64,000 nt of DNA, taken from assembly GCA_036677085.1 (NCBI GenBank), contig JAKFFI010000037.1, positions 49,834 to 113,833 on the forward strand, written 5' to 3'. The stretch is from JAGPUQ01 sp036677085 (GTDB lineage Bacteria; Pseudomonadota; Gammaproteobacteria; Pseudomonadales; Porticoccaceae). The notes under the pieces were generated by a model. It did not search any database and had not been told where the DNA came from. It saw only the letters and a list, made by a program, of their open reading frames with translations. Position 1 is the stretch's first letter. Every line of letters starts with the position of its first letter. Below, piece by piece: positions 28,607-37,138 of the stretch. The position numbers and the translations under genes were made by a program.

Positions 28607-29167
28607 CTAAAAGTTCTCGGTCGACTGGAAAATCCCGACCCGAAGATCCTTGGCGGTGTAGATTTCGCGGCCGTCCACCGCCACGGAGCCATCGGCGATT
28701 GCCATCACCAGCTTGCGTTCCACCATGCGCGAGATATCGAGACGATAGGTCAGGGTCTTGGCGCTGGGCAGGACCTGGCCGAAAAATTTCACTTCGCCGG
28801 AGCCGAGTGCGCGACCGTGGCCGTCGTTGCCGCGCCAGGTGAGAAAGAATCCGGTCAGTTGCCAGAGGGCGTCGAGTCCCAGGCAGCCTGGCATCACCGG
28901 GTCGCCGATGAAGTGGCAGCCAAAGAACCACAGGTCGGGACGGATATCGAGTTCCGCGATCACATGACCCTTGCCATGGGCGCCGCCGGTGGAATCGATA
29001 TGAGTGATCCGGTCCACCAGCAACATCTGGCTGTCCGGCAGGCGTGCCGCGTTGGCGCCAAACAGTTCCCCGCGCGCGCAAGCCAGCAGTTCGACGCGCG
29101 TAAAGCTGCTCTGCCGGCCGCGGATGGCCTCGCCTTCCTGGTGGGGTATGGGTGTTGGAGCGGGCAT
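28607..29167 (-). CDS. fabA: 3-hydroxydecanoyl-[ACP] dehydratase/isomerase
   Basis: Dehydrates 3-hydroxydecanoyl-ACP and isomerises the trans-2 product to cis-3, the branch point for unsaturated fatty acids. 186 residues against about 172 in E. coli; the extra is at the N-terminus. Catalytic His is in FFGCHFIGDPVMPGCLGLDA and catalytic Asp in GLDALWQLTG. The last residues VGIFQSTENF match FabA. ATG 29167 is the only good start. It leads the fabA-fabB operon and is divergent from galU. Confidence 0.96.
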   Translation of the reverse strand: MPAPTPIPHQEGEAIRGRQSSFTRVELLACARGELFGANAARLPDSQMLLVDRITHIDSTGGAHGKGHVIAELDIRPDLWFFGCHFIGDPVMPGCLGLDALWQLTGFFLTWRGNDGHGRALGSGEVKFFGQVLPSAKTLTYRLDISRMVERKLVMAIADGSVAVDGREIYTAKDLRVGIFQSTENF

Positions 29168-29386
29168 CGGTTTCTCGGGTCGCGGTCAGGAACCCGCCAT
29201 TTTACGCGACCAGCGACCTGCCCGCAGCGATCCGTTGTGAGCGCTTTGGCTTTCCCCGCGAGAGTCATAGGCAAACGCGCAAATGCTGCGTTAAGGTAGC
29301 CTTCGCGCCACAGTAGTGGCACGCAAACGCCTGACCGCGCGACGCTGGTGCAGGAGTCGACCGCAATCGCCAGTCAAGGAATCACC

Positions 29387-30220
29387 ATGATCAAGAAATG
29401 CCTGTTCCCGGTCGCCGGGTATGGAACCCGCTTCCTGCCTGCCACCAAATCCATGCCCAAGGAAATGCTGCCCGTGGTCAACAAGCCTTTGGTGCAGTAC
29501 GGCGTCGAAGAGGCACTGGCGGCCGGACTGAACGAAATCTGCTTTGTCACCGGCCGTGGCAAGCGCTCGATTCACGATCACTTCGACATCAGTTACGAGC
29601 TCGAACACCAGATCGCCGGGACAGACAAGGAAGATTACCTGATCGAAATCCGCAAGGTCATCAACAGCGGCCGCTTCGCGTCCACCCGGCAACTGGAAAT
29701 GAAAGGGCTGGGCCATGCGATCCTCACCGGCGAGCTGCTGGTGGGCAATCAGCCGTTCGGAGTGATTCTGGCGGATGACCTGTGCTTCAACGATGGCATC
29801 GGGGTCATGGCGCAGCTGGTCGATATCTATCGCCGCACCGGCAGTACCGTGGTGGCGATTCAGGAAATCGAGGAAAAGGACGTGTCGAAATTCGGCATCA
29901 TCGCCGGTGTCGAGGAAGAACCTGGCCTCTACCGCGTCACCGACATGGTGGAAAAACCCGCGCCGAGCGAGGCGCCCAGCAATCTCGCCATCATCGGCCG
30001 CTACGTCCTGTCGCCGTTCATTTTCGAGGTCTTGCGTCACACGCCGCCCGGCAAGAACGGCGAGGTGCAGCTGACCGACGCCCTGCTGACGCTGGCCCGG
30101 ACCAGCAAGGTGCTGGCCTACAAATTCAAGGGTCGGCGCTTTGATTGCGGCAGCGTCGGCGGCTTTGTCGATGCCACCAACCACGTCTATCAGAATATCT
30201 ATCTCAAGGGACGCAAATGA
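29387..30220 (+). CDS. galU: UTP-glucose-1-phosphate uridylyltransferase
   Basis: Makes UDP-glucose for LPS, exopolysaccharide and other glycans. 277 residues. The nucleotide-binding start CLFPVAGYGTRFLPATKSMP, then KEMLPVVNKPLVQYGVEEA, the ILADDL metal site and MVEKPAP are intact. The ATG follows AAGGA. Its stop overlaps the start of the phosphomannomutase gene (ATGA at 30217), so they are coupled. The catalysed step sits beside Pgi and phosphomannomutase/phosphoglucomutase, giving a small hexose-phosphate module. Confidence 0.96.
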   Translation: MIKKCLFPVAGYGTRFLPATKSMPKEMLPVVNKPLVQYGVEEALAAGLNEICFVTGRGKRSIHDHFDISYELEHQIAGTDKEDYLIEIRKVINSGRFASTRQLEMKGLGHAILTGELLVGNQPFGVILADDLCFNDGIGVMAQLVDIYRRTGSTVVAIQEIEEKDVSKFGIIAGVEEEPGLYRVTDMVEKPAPSEAPSNLAIIGRYVLSPFIFEVLRHTPPGKNGEVQLTDALLTLARTSKVLAYKFKGRRFDCGSVGGFVDATNHVYQNIYLKGRK

Positions 30221-31572
30221 TATCTGCGCTCACCTGCTTCAAAGCCTATGACGTGCGTGGTCGCGTCCCCGAGCAGCTGAACGCGGAGATCGCCTACCGC
30301 ATCGGTCGCGCCTTCGCGGTCCATCTGGGCGCGCGCACCCTGGTCGTCGGCCACGACATCCGCTTGACCAGCCCGGCCCTGTGCGACGCGGCGGTGGCAG
30401 GCATTCGTGATGCCGGCTGCGATGTCGTGCATATCGGGCAGTGCGGCACCGAGGAAATTTACTTCGCCACGTTCCATGGCGGCTACGACGGTGGTCTGGT
30501 GGTGACCGCGAGCCACAATCCCAAGGACTTCAATGGGATGAAGTTCGTGCGCGAAGGCGCCCGGCCGATCAGCGGCGATGCGGGGCTGCCCGAGATCCAG
30601 GCGCTGGCGGAGGCGGCAAAGTTTCCGGCGGCCGATCGCCAGGGCACGCTGCGCCACGCGACCGACAAGAGCGCCTATATCGAGCACCTGCTGTCCTATG
30701 TGGATAAATCCGCGCTGCGGCCGCTCAAGGTGGTGGTCAACGCCGGCAACGGTGGTGCCGGTGCCATCATCGATCTGCTGGAACCGCATCTGCCGCTGGA
30801 GTTCATCAAGCTCCAGCACACGCCCGACGGTCACTTTCCCAACGGGGTGCCCAATCCGTTGCTCGAAGAAAACCGCGCCGCGACCGCCGAGGTGGTGCGC
30901 GCGCGCGGTGCGGATCTGGGGATTGCCTGGGACGGCGACTTCGACCGCTGCTTCTTTTTCGACGAGCGCGGCGATTTCGTCGAGGGCTACTATGTCGTCG
31001 GTCTGCTCGCGGAAGCCTTTCTGCGCAAGTACGGCAGCGGCGCCATCGTCCACGATCCGCGCCTGATCTGGAACACCACCGACATCGTCGCGCAGTTCGG
31101 CGGCCGGGCGGTGCAGAGCCGCACCGGCCACGCCTTCATCAAGCAGGTGATGCGCGATCACGACGCGCTCTACGGTGGCGAAATGAGTGCGCACCATTAT
31201 TTTCGCGACTTTGCCTATTGCGACAGCGGCATGATTCCCTGGCTGCTGGTGGTGGAGCTGTTGTCCCGGCGCCGGCAGCCGCTGTCCGAATTGCTGCAGG
31301 AGCGTCAGCGCGCCTATCCGGTGAGCGGCGAGATCAACCGTCCGGTCGCCGATCCGAAGGCGGTGCTCGACACCATCGCCCGCCGCTATGGGAGTGCGGG
31401 CGGTGTGCTCGATACCATGGACGGCATCGGCGTCAGCTTCGCGGACTGGCGTTTCAATGTGCGCATGTCGAATACCGAGCCCCTGGTGCGCCTGAATGTG
31501 GAGAGTCGGGGCGATCACGCGCTGATGGCAGCGAAAACCGCCGAGTTGCTGGCGCTCCTGGACGGAGGCTGA
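30217..31572 (+). CDS. manB: Phosphomannomutase (ManB/CpsG type)
   Basis: An alpha-D-phosphohexomutase interconverting mannose-6-phosphate and mannose-1-phosphate, feeding ManC. 451 residues. The phosphoserine loop is VTASHNPKDFNGMKF, the metal loop is WDGDFDRCFFF, the sugar-specificity loop is GGEMSAHHYFRDFAYCDSG, and the phosphate-binding loop is RMSNTEPLVRLNVE. GEMSAHHYF is the form found in phosphomannomutases; dual phosphoglucomutase activity (AlgC-like) is possible, especially given coupling to galU. The start overlaps the galU stop by 4 bases. It converges on pgi, 35 bases away. Confidence 0.92.
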   Translation: MISALTCFKAYDVRGRVPEQLNAEIAYRIGRAFAVHLGARTLVVGHDIRLTSPALCDAAVAGIRDAGCDVVHIGQCGTEEIYFATFHGGYDGGLVVTASHNPKDFNGMKFVREGARPISGDAGLPEIQALAEAAKFPAADRQGTLRHATDKSAYIEHLLSYVDKSALRPLKVVVNAGNGGAGAIIDLLEPHLPLEFIKLQHTPDGHFPNGVPNPLLEENRAATAEVVRARGADLGIAWDGDFDRCFFFDERGDFVEGYYVVGLLAEAFLRKYGSGAIVHDPRLIWNTTDIVAQFGGRAVQSRTGHAFIKQVMRDHDALYGGEMSAHHYFRDFAYCDSGMIPWLLVVELLSRRRQPLSELLQERQRAYPVSGEINRPVADPKAVLDTIARRYGSAGGVLDTMDGIGVSFADWRFNVRMSNTEPLVRLNVESRGDHALMAAKTAELLALLDGG

Positions 31573-31607
31573 GAAGTAATGGTCCATCGCCGCGGGTGGC
31601 CAGCGGA

Positions 31608-33242
31608 TCAGTCTGAACCCGAACCCGTACTGTTCCAGCGCGCCATGAGGGTGCGGGTGGAACTGTCATAGGCGCTCGCATCCGCACCGGCCAGCGCGGC
31701 GTCGATCGCACTCGCCGCCTGTTTGCCCAATTCGACGCCCCACTGATCAAAGGCGTTGATGCCCCAGATCAGGCTCTGCACATAGACGCTGTGTTCGTAG
31801 AGCGCGAGCAATGCACCCAGACAGGCCGGCGTATGGGCCGCGAGCACCAGCGTATTGCTCGGGCGATCGCCGGGTACTTCGCGGTGGCAAGCCAGCAACG
31901 CGGCCTCTGCGCCAGAGTGTCCCGCGGCAAGCAACTCCTGCTCCAGCGTGGCGCGATCCTGGCCCACCATCAGCGCCCGGCTCTGCGCCAGACAGTTGGC
32001 AAAGAGCTGCCGGTGCTGCACTGCGTCGCAATGCGGCGTTGCGGTGACGATGAAATCCGCGGGCACTGTTTGCGTACCCTGCAACAGCAGTTGATGGAAC
32101 GAGTGCTGACCGTTGGTCTCCTCGCTGCCCCAGATGATGGCCCCGGTCTGGAAAGCGAGTTCGCGGCCGTCCTGGGCAACCCGCTTGCCGAGGCTTTCCA
32201 TCATCAGCTGCTGCAAATAATCCGGCAGATGACGCAGGCCGTGCACATAGGGCAATACGGCGCGGGTGCCCTGGCCCCAGAAATTGATCTGCCAGACGCT
32301 CAGCAGACCATGCAGCATCGGCAGATTGGCGCGCGGCGGTACGCTGCGAAAGTGCTGGTCCATGGCCGCAGCGCCGGCGAGCAGCTCGGTAAACAGGTCC
32401 GGTCCCAGCGCAACGGCTATCGGCAGCCCCATGGCCGACCACAGCGAATAGCGACCGCCGATCCATTCGCCCAGGGTGAGGATGCGGTCGTCGGCGATGC
32501 CCCATGCGCTCGCGCGCTCGGGCTTGCAGGTGATTGCCACGAAATGCTTGCCGACGCCGTCGGTAATGCCGCCCGCAACGAGCCAGCTTTGCGCCAGGCC
32601 CGCGTTCGACAGGGTTTCCAGCGTCGAAAAGCTTTTCGACGCGAGTACGAACAGGGTGGTTGCGGGCGCGCAGTGCGATAGCACCCCGGAGAGTGCGCTG
32701 CTGTCCAGGTTGGCCACGAAGTGGACGCGGGGCGATGGCGCGCAGCGTTCGGCGAAAGCCGAGACCACCAGTCGTGGACCCAGGTCCGAGCCGCCGATAC
32801 CGAGATGCACCAGGTCGGTGATGACCTGCCCGGTAGCGCCGCGGACTTCACCTGCCCGCAGCGCCTGTGCCAGCGCCAGCATCCGGGCACGACTCTCTTC
32901 TATCGCGCGGCCGGTGGCGGCATCCGGGGCGGCGCCGCGCAGCGCCGGATGCAGGGCGGCGCGCTGTTCGGAGCGGTTCACCGGTGCGCCCGCAAACAAC
33001 GCCGCAATATGCCGCGGCAGCTCGGCGGTAGCGGCGAGCGCTTCCAGTAAATCCAAGGTCGCGTCGGTGCAATGGTTCTTGGAATAGTCGAGGTAGATGC
33101 CCGCCGCAGTCGCGTGGCAGCGCTCCCCGCGCGCTGGATCGGTGGCGAACAGGTCTTTGAGCGTGGTGCCGGCAAAGTGGGTGCGATGTGCGCTGAGGGC
33201 GCGCCAGGCCGCGCTACGGTCAATGGTAGGTCGCTGGGTCAT
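31608..33242 (-). CDS. pgi: Glucose-6-phosphate isomerase
   Basis: Interconverts glucose-6-phosphate and fructose-6-phosphate. 544 residues, typical of long bacterial Pgi. Motifs: HLGIGGSDLGPRL, FVLASKSFSTLETL, the signature GLRHLPDYLQQLMMESLGK, GSEETNGQHSFHQLL and the C-terminal WGINAFDQWGVELGK with the catalytic Lys. ATG 33242 starts MTQRPTIDRSAAW. It is 38 bases downstream of ispB on the same strand and may share its promoter. Confidence 0.97.
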   Translation of the reverse strand: MTQRPTIDRSAAWRALSAHRTHFAGTTLKDLFATDPARGERCHATAAGIYLDYSKNHCTDATLDLLEALAATAELPRHIAALFAGAPVNRSEQRAALHPALRGAAPDAATGRAIEESRARMLALAQALRAGEVRGATGQVITDLVHLGIGGSDLGPRLVVSAFAERCAPSPRVHFVANLDSSALSGVLSHCAPATTLFVLASKSFSTLETLSNAGLAQSWLVAGGITDGVGKHFVAITCKPERASAWGIADDRILTLGEWIGGRYSLWSAMGLPIAVALGPDLFTELLAGAAAMDQHFRSVPPRANLPMLHGLLSVWQINFWGQGTRAVLPYVHGLRHLPDYLQQLMMESLGKRVAQDGRELAFQTGAIIWGSEETNGQHSFHQLLLQGTQTVPADFIVTATPHCDAVQHRQLFANCLAQSRALMVGQDRATLEQELLAAGHSGAEAALLACHREVPGDRPSNTLVLAAHTPACLGALLALYEHSVYVQSLIWGINAFDQWGVELGKQAASAIDAALAGADASAYDSSTRTLMARWNSTGSGSD

Positions 33243-33280
33243 GGTGCTACGGATCACTGCACGGCAGGGGCGCCACTGTC

Positions 33281-34252
33281 TCAGAAGTCGCGAGTGGCGG
33301 CAAATTCCGCAAGTTCGCACAACGCCCGCTGCTGGGGCGATGCCGGCAGGGGCGCCAGCGCCGCCAGCGCCCGGTCTGCCTGCTGGCGCGCAATGGTCAA
33401 AGTGTAATCGAGGGCGCCGCAAATCCCGACAATGCGCAGGACATCGGGTAGCGCCGCGCCGTCCCGATTGGCGATGGCGGCGCGGATCAGGGTGGCATCA
33501 GCCGCAGACGCGGTGCGGAGCGCGTGGATCAGCGGCAGGGTCATCTTGCCTTCGGCCAGATCGTCGCCGATATTCTTGCCCAGTTGCCCGGCGTCGCCGC
33601 CGTAGTCGAGGGCATCGTCCACCAGTTGAAACGCCATGCCCAGATGATGGCCATAGTTGCGCAATGCCGCTACAACGGCAGTGTCGGCGCCACCGAGCAG
33701 GGCGCCGGTCTGGGCCGCGGCCTGGAACAGTTCGGCGGTCTTCTTGCGGATCACCTCGGTGTAGGCAGGCTCGTCGAGTTGGGCGTTGCCGGCGTTGAGC
33801 AGTTGCTGGACTTCGCCTTCGGAAATGGTATTGGTGGTATCGGCCAGCACCCGCATGACGGCCATGTTGCCGATGCGCACCATGAGCTGAAAGGCGCGGG
33901 AATACAGAAAATCGCCGACCAGAACCGTCGCCGCATTGCCGTACTGGTTGTTGGCCGTGTGGCGGCCGCGGCGCAGGTCGGAGGTATCGACCACGTCGTC
34001 GTGCAGCAGCGTCGCGGTGTGAATCAGCTCGATCACCGTCGCCAGCAGCACATGCCGGTCACTGTCGTGACCGCACGCGCGGGCGCTCAGCAGCGCCACG
34101 ATGGGGCGCAGGCGCTTGCCGCCTGCCGCGATCAGATAGGTGCCGATTTCTTCCACCAGACCGACATCGGAATTCAGTTCGGTGAGGATGAGCCGGTTGA
34201 CCGCTTCCATGTCGGATTTGACGACGTCCAGAAATGGCAGCATGGAGTACAA
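33281..34252 (-). CDS. ispB: All-trans polyprenyl (octaprenyl) diphosphate synthase
   Basis: Makes the isoprenoid side chain of ubiquinone. 323 residues, matching E. coli IspB. The first Asp-rich motif LLHDDVVDTSDLRRG and the second LVDDALDYGGD are complete; GGKRLRPIVALL at the substrate site is conserved. Ala-Thr before the first DDXXD is a small residue pair, consistent with long products. In many gammaproteobacteria ispB is divergent from rplU-rpmA, but here those genes are 25 kb away. It starts at ATG 34252 (or 34243) below a good sigma-70 promoter (34276-34304). Confidence 0.94.
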   Translation of the reverse strand: MYSMLPFLDVVKSDMEAVNRLILTELNSDVGLVEEIGTYLIAAGGKRLRPIVALLSARACGHDSDRHVLLATVIELIHTATLLHDDVVDTSDLRRGRHTANNQYGNAATVLVGDFLYSRAFQLMVRIGNMAVMRVLADTTNTISEGEVQQLLNAGNAQLDEPAYTEVIRKKTAELFQAAAQTGALLGGADTAVVAALRNYGHHLGMAFQLVDDALDYGGDAGQLGKNIGDDLAEGKMTLPLIHALRTASAADATLIRAAIANRDGAALPDVLRIVGICGALDYTLTIARQQADRALAALAPLPASPQQRALCELAEFAATRDF

Positions 34253-34275
34253 CGGCGCGGAGGGGAGGCGCGGAA

Positions 34276-34304
34276 ATGCTAGGTGTGGCTCCGGTGACTG
34301 TCAA
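34276..34304 (-). promoter_or_regulatory. Sigma-70 promoter of ispB
   Basis: On the minus strand TTGACA (34304-34299) and TAGCAT (34281-34276) are separated by exactly 17 bases. Transcription would begin near 34269, about 17 bases before the ispB ATG, and could also read pgi. The -35 is a perfect consensus. Confidence 0.65.
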
Positions 34305-34500
34305 GGAAACAAGTTTCGGACACTCGGTGGGCAGAGAACCGGTGGGCAGCGAATAAATAACGTCGGCCACGCGTGGTCGCCGGGAACGGCACGCCGCGCT
34401 GGGTGGCGAGGCGTGGTCGGGGTAAGCTTCAGGATCCGAGCCCGTCGGTTGCGGGTAATCCGATGGCTCCTGTCGCTGTGTTCGATTCGAAGGATTTCCC

Positions 34501-35541
34501 ATGAAAGTCTTTACCACCATTCCCCAGGACAATCTGCGCAAGGTGCCGGCCGCCGCACGCGCCATCGAGGCCGCGGGCTACGACGGCATCATGACCATGG
34601 AGAACGCCCACGAGCCGTTCCTGCCGCTGGCGGTGGCGGCCACCGCCACCGAGCGGGTGGAACTGATCACCGGTATCGCCATCGCCTTTGCCCGCAGTCC
34701 CATGGTGGTCGCCAATGCGGGCTGGGACTTGCAGGCGGCGGCGCCCGGACGGGTGGTGCTGGGTCTGGGCAGCCAGATCAAGGCCCACAACGAGCATCGC
34801 TTCAGCGTGCCCTGGTCGGCGCCCGCGCCGCGCATGCGCGAATATGTCCAGGCGCTGCGCGCGATCTGGGCGTGCTGGAAAGGTGAAGGTCCGCTGGAGT
34901 TTCGCGGCGAGCACTATCGCTTCACGCTGATGACACCGAATTTTGTGCCGGAGAATTTTCCGGGACCGCCGCCCGCCGTCACCATCGCCGCGGTGGGTCC
35001 GGCGATGCTGCGGGTGGCCGGCGAGGTCTGCGACGGCGTGCGTCTGCATCCGTTCTGCACCCGCGCCTATCTGGAGCAGGTGGTGTTGCCGGAGCTCGCT
35101 ACCGGCTGGGCGCGCGGCGGACGCCAGCGGGAGCATTTCGAAATCTCGGGCGGCGGCTTTATCGCCACCGGACCCGATGACGAAACCGTCGCCCGCATGA
35201 TCGAGTGGGTGCGCTATCGCGTGGCGTTCTATGCTTCCACGCCAGCCTACTGGCCGGTGCTGGCCCGCCACGGACTGGAAGACCTTGGCGCCAGCCTCAA
35301 CCGCATGACCAAGGGCGGGCAGTGGGACAAAATTGCCGCGGAAGTTTCCGACGAGGTGGTGAATCTGTTTGCCGCGATCGGCCGCCACGACGAGATTGCG
35401 GCCGCGATCGCGCAACGCTTTGGCGGCGCCTCCGATGCTATTTTCGCCAGCGTTGCCACCGCGGTGCCGGCGGATTTGCCGCCGGACCTGGTGCAGGATA
35501 TCCGTCGACTTCCCGCGGTGTTTACGGGCTTTCGGCGCTGA
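34501..35541 (+). CDS. LLM-class (F420-type) oxidoreductase
   Basis: A luciferase-like TIGR03617-type flavin/F420-dependent oxidoreductase, 346 residues, TIM-barrel fold. Family features: FTTIPQDNLRKVPAAARAIE, GYDGIMTMENAHEPFL, ELITGIAIAFARSPMVVAN (beta-strand and loop that hold the cofactor), LGLGSQIKAHNEHRF and the C-terminal ...PPDLVQDIRRLP. Members of this subgroup are best known in mycobacteria, where F420 is the cofactor; in a gammaproteobacterium the cofactor could be F420 or FMN. Substrate unknown. ATG 34501 follows AAGGATTTCCC. A perfect 14-bp hairpin follows the gene. Confidence 0.85.
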   Translation: MKVFTTIPQDNLRKVPAAARAIEAAGYDGIMTMENAHEPFLPLAVAATATERVELITGIAIAFARSPMVVANAGWDLQAAAPGRVVLGLGSQIKAHNEHRFSVPWSAPAPRMREYVQALRAIWACWKGEGPLEFRGEHYRFTLMTPNFVPENFPGPPPAVTIAAVGPAMLRVAGEVCDGVRLHPFCTRAYLEQVVLPELATGWARGGRQREHFEISGGGFIATGPDDETVARMIEWVRYRVAFYASTPAYWPVLARHGLEDLGASLNRMTKGGQWDKIAAEVSDEVVNLFAAIGRHDEIAAAIAQRFGGASDAIFASVATAVPADLPPDLVQDIRRLPAVFTGFRR

Positions 35542-35548
35542 GGCGGGT

Positions 35549-35579
35549 GTGCTGGACGGCGCGGGGCGCCGTCCAGCAC
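35549..35579. terminator. Strong hairpin between convergent genes
   Basis: GTGCTGGACGGCGC (35549-35562) and GCGCCGTCCAGCAC (35566-35579) form a perfect 14-bp stem with a 3-base GGG loop, lying between the stops of the LLM gene and the alcohol dehydrogenase gene. There is no T tract on either strand, so it is not a classic intrinsic terminator; it may still stop or protect both transcripts. Confidence 0.6.
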
Positions 35580-35589
35580 AGGCGGGAAT

Positions 35590-36642
35590 TCACCACTGAA
35601 TCACGGTGGTGCCGACGGTGCCGAAGCTCGCCATCGATTCGATCACGCCGGACGCTTTCTCGATCGGAAACACATTGGTCACCATCTCGCCCGGGCGCAG
35701 CTTGCCGCTTTCCACCATGTTCAGCATCGAGTTGTAGCGGCGCGGTTGCATGCCGATGGTGCCGATGAATTGCAGTTCCATCGCCACGATCATGTCCACC
35801 GGCAGCGCCACGAAACCCTTTTCGGCTTGCGTCGTGAGGCCGATCTGCAGGTGGCGGCCGCGTTTGCGCAGACTCATGATGGAATTCAGACAGGTGGTGG
35901 CAATGCCGAGCGCATCCACCGAGACATGGGCGCCGCCGCCGGTGAGTTCCTTGATGGCTTCGGCGGGATTGGTTTTGGCGGCGTTGACGGTGTGCACGGC
36001 GCCCATCTTGCGGGCGACCTCCAGCGACTTGTCATTGATGTCCACCGCAATCACGTTGGCGCCCATGGCGTTGGCGATCTGGGTGGCGGCCAGGCCGATG
36101 CCCCCGCAGCCGTGAATCGCCACCCATTCGCCGGCGGCCACCTTCACCTGATCCACGATGCCGTGAAACGACGTCATGAAGCGGCAGCCCATGCTGGCGG
36201 CGTCGGTGAAGGGTACGGAGTCGGGCAGGTTGATGAGATTCAGATCAGCCTTGAGGATGTGGGCGTACTGGCCGTAGCCGCCGGAGGTGGCGAAACCTGC
36301 GAGGTTCCCCTCGGCACAGGTGTTCTGGTGTCCACTTGCGCAGTATTCGCAGGTGCCGCAGCCCAGGTTGAACGGACAGACGACGCGGTCGCCGACCCGG
36401 AATTTTTTGACATTGGCGCCGATTTCCGCCACTTCGCCGACGAACTCATGGCCGATGACGTGGGGCAGTTCGGGTTGCAGGCCGAGCCAGCCCCAGTCGC
36501 CGACACAGACGTGCCAGTCGCTGCGGCAGACGCCATTGGCGGCCACCTTGATGATGGCATCGTCCGGTCCGCATTTGGGTTCCGGCCAGTTCGTGTGAAT
36601 GACAAAGGGCTTGTTGAAGGCTTCGAGTACGGCGGCTTTCAT
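35590..36642 (-). CDS. Zinc-dependent alcohol dehydrogenase (MDR family)
   Basis: 350 residues. Catalytic zinc ligands: Cys in NGVCRSDWH and the His-Glu pair of VIGHEFVGEV; structural zinc Cys set in CGTCEYCASGHQNTC. The NAD(P)-binding Rossmann motif is GCGGIGLAATQIANAMGA, with Asp after the second strand (VIAVDINDKS), which favours NAD(H). Substrate unknown. ATG 36642 begins MKAAVLEAFNKPF. It converges on the LLM oxidoreductase; such enzymes are often co-located in catabolic regions, but the pairing here is end-to-end rather than an operon. Confidence 0.9.
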   Translation of the reverse strand: MKAAVLEAFNKPFVIHTNWPEPKCGPDDAIIKVAANGVCRSDWHVCVGDWGWLGLQPELPHVIGHEFVGEVAEIGANVKKFRVGDRVVCPFNLGCGTCEYCASGHQNTCAEGNLAGFATSGGYGQYAHILKADLNLINLPDSVPFTDAASMGCRFMTSFHGIVDQVKVAAGEWVAIHGCGGIGLAATQIANAMGANVIAVDINDKSLEVARKMGAVHTVNAAKTNPAEAIKELTGGGAHVSVDALGIATTCLNSIMSLRKRGRHLQIGLTTQAEKGFVALPVDMIVAMELQFIGTIGMQPRRYNSMLNMVESGKLRPGEMVTNVFPIEKASGVIESMASFGTVGTTVIQW

Positions 36643-36771
36643 GGCGTGACTCCTGTTATTTTTGACGGAGGGTTTAGGCTTCGTGGTTCGCGGTGATGGT
36701 GGGAACTGCCCGGCCCACACTAGGGCCGGTCGCGAAAGGTTGTCAAGGCACACACTCGACAGGCGCAGCGC

Positions 36772-37068
36772 TCAGCGCAGGCCCAGCAGTTCCTCGATAT
36801 CGCCCTGATGACCGACGACAAGACGCAGCCCGGCGGGTGCGGGTGGCGCGCAGGGCAGGGCACCGTACTGGGTCAGCAGATTCGCGGCCCAGGGCAGCAT
36901 GCCGGGCGAGGCGTAATAGCGCCGCTCGCCATCGCTTCCGTCCGCCGTCAGCAGCGCCATGTCGTCTGGTCCCGCTGCGGCGGCAAAGCAGAGATCGAAC
37001 GCCATCTGAAGTTCGGTTTCGTGCGCGGCTCGTTGGGCGCGGGTCAGGGTGAAGGTGTGCCAGGTCAT
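36772..37068 (-). CDS. Small unknown protein downstream of nspC
   Basis: 98 residues, not recognised. Sequence is mixed: a helical start (TRAQRAAHETELQMAFDLCFAAA in parts), an acidic loop (ADGSDGERR) and a Pro-rich middle (PCAPPAPAG), ending HQGDIEELLGLR. No signal peptide or membrane helix. It begins 70 bases after the nspC stop on the same strand, so it may belong to the spermidine operon. The ribosome site is weak. It may be real because it fills an otherwise empty 500-base space and no other frame there is convincing. Confidence 0.5.
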   Translation of the reverse strand: MTWHTFTLTRAQRAAHETELQMAFDLCFAAAAGPDDMALLTADGSDGERRYYASPGMLPWAANLLTQYGALPCAPPAPAGLRLVVGHQGDIEELLGLR

Positions 37069-37138
37069 GGTTGGAATCCGTCACAGGGAACGCCGATGGT
37101 GGCATTCGCAGTGCGTGCTGGCAACGCCGAGCTCAGGT

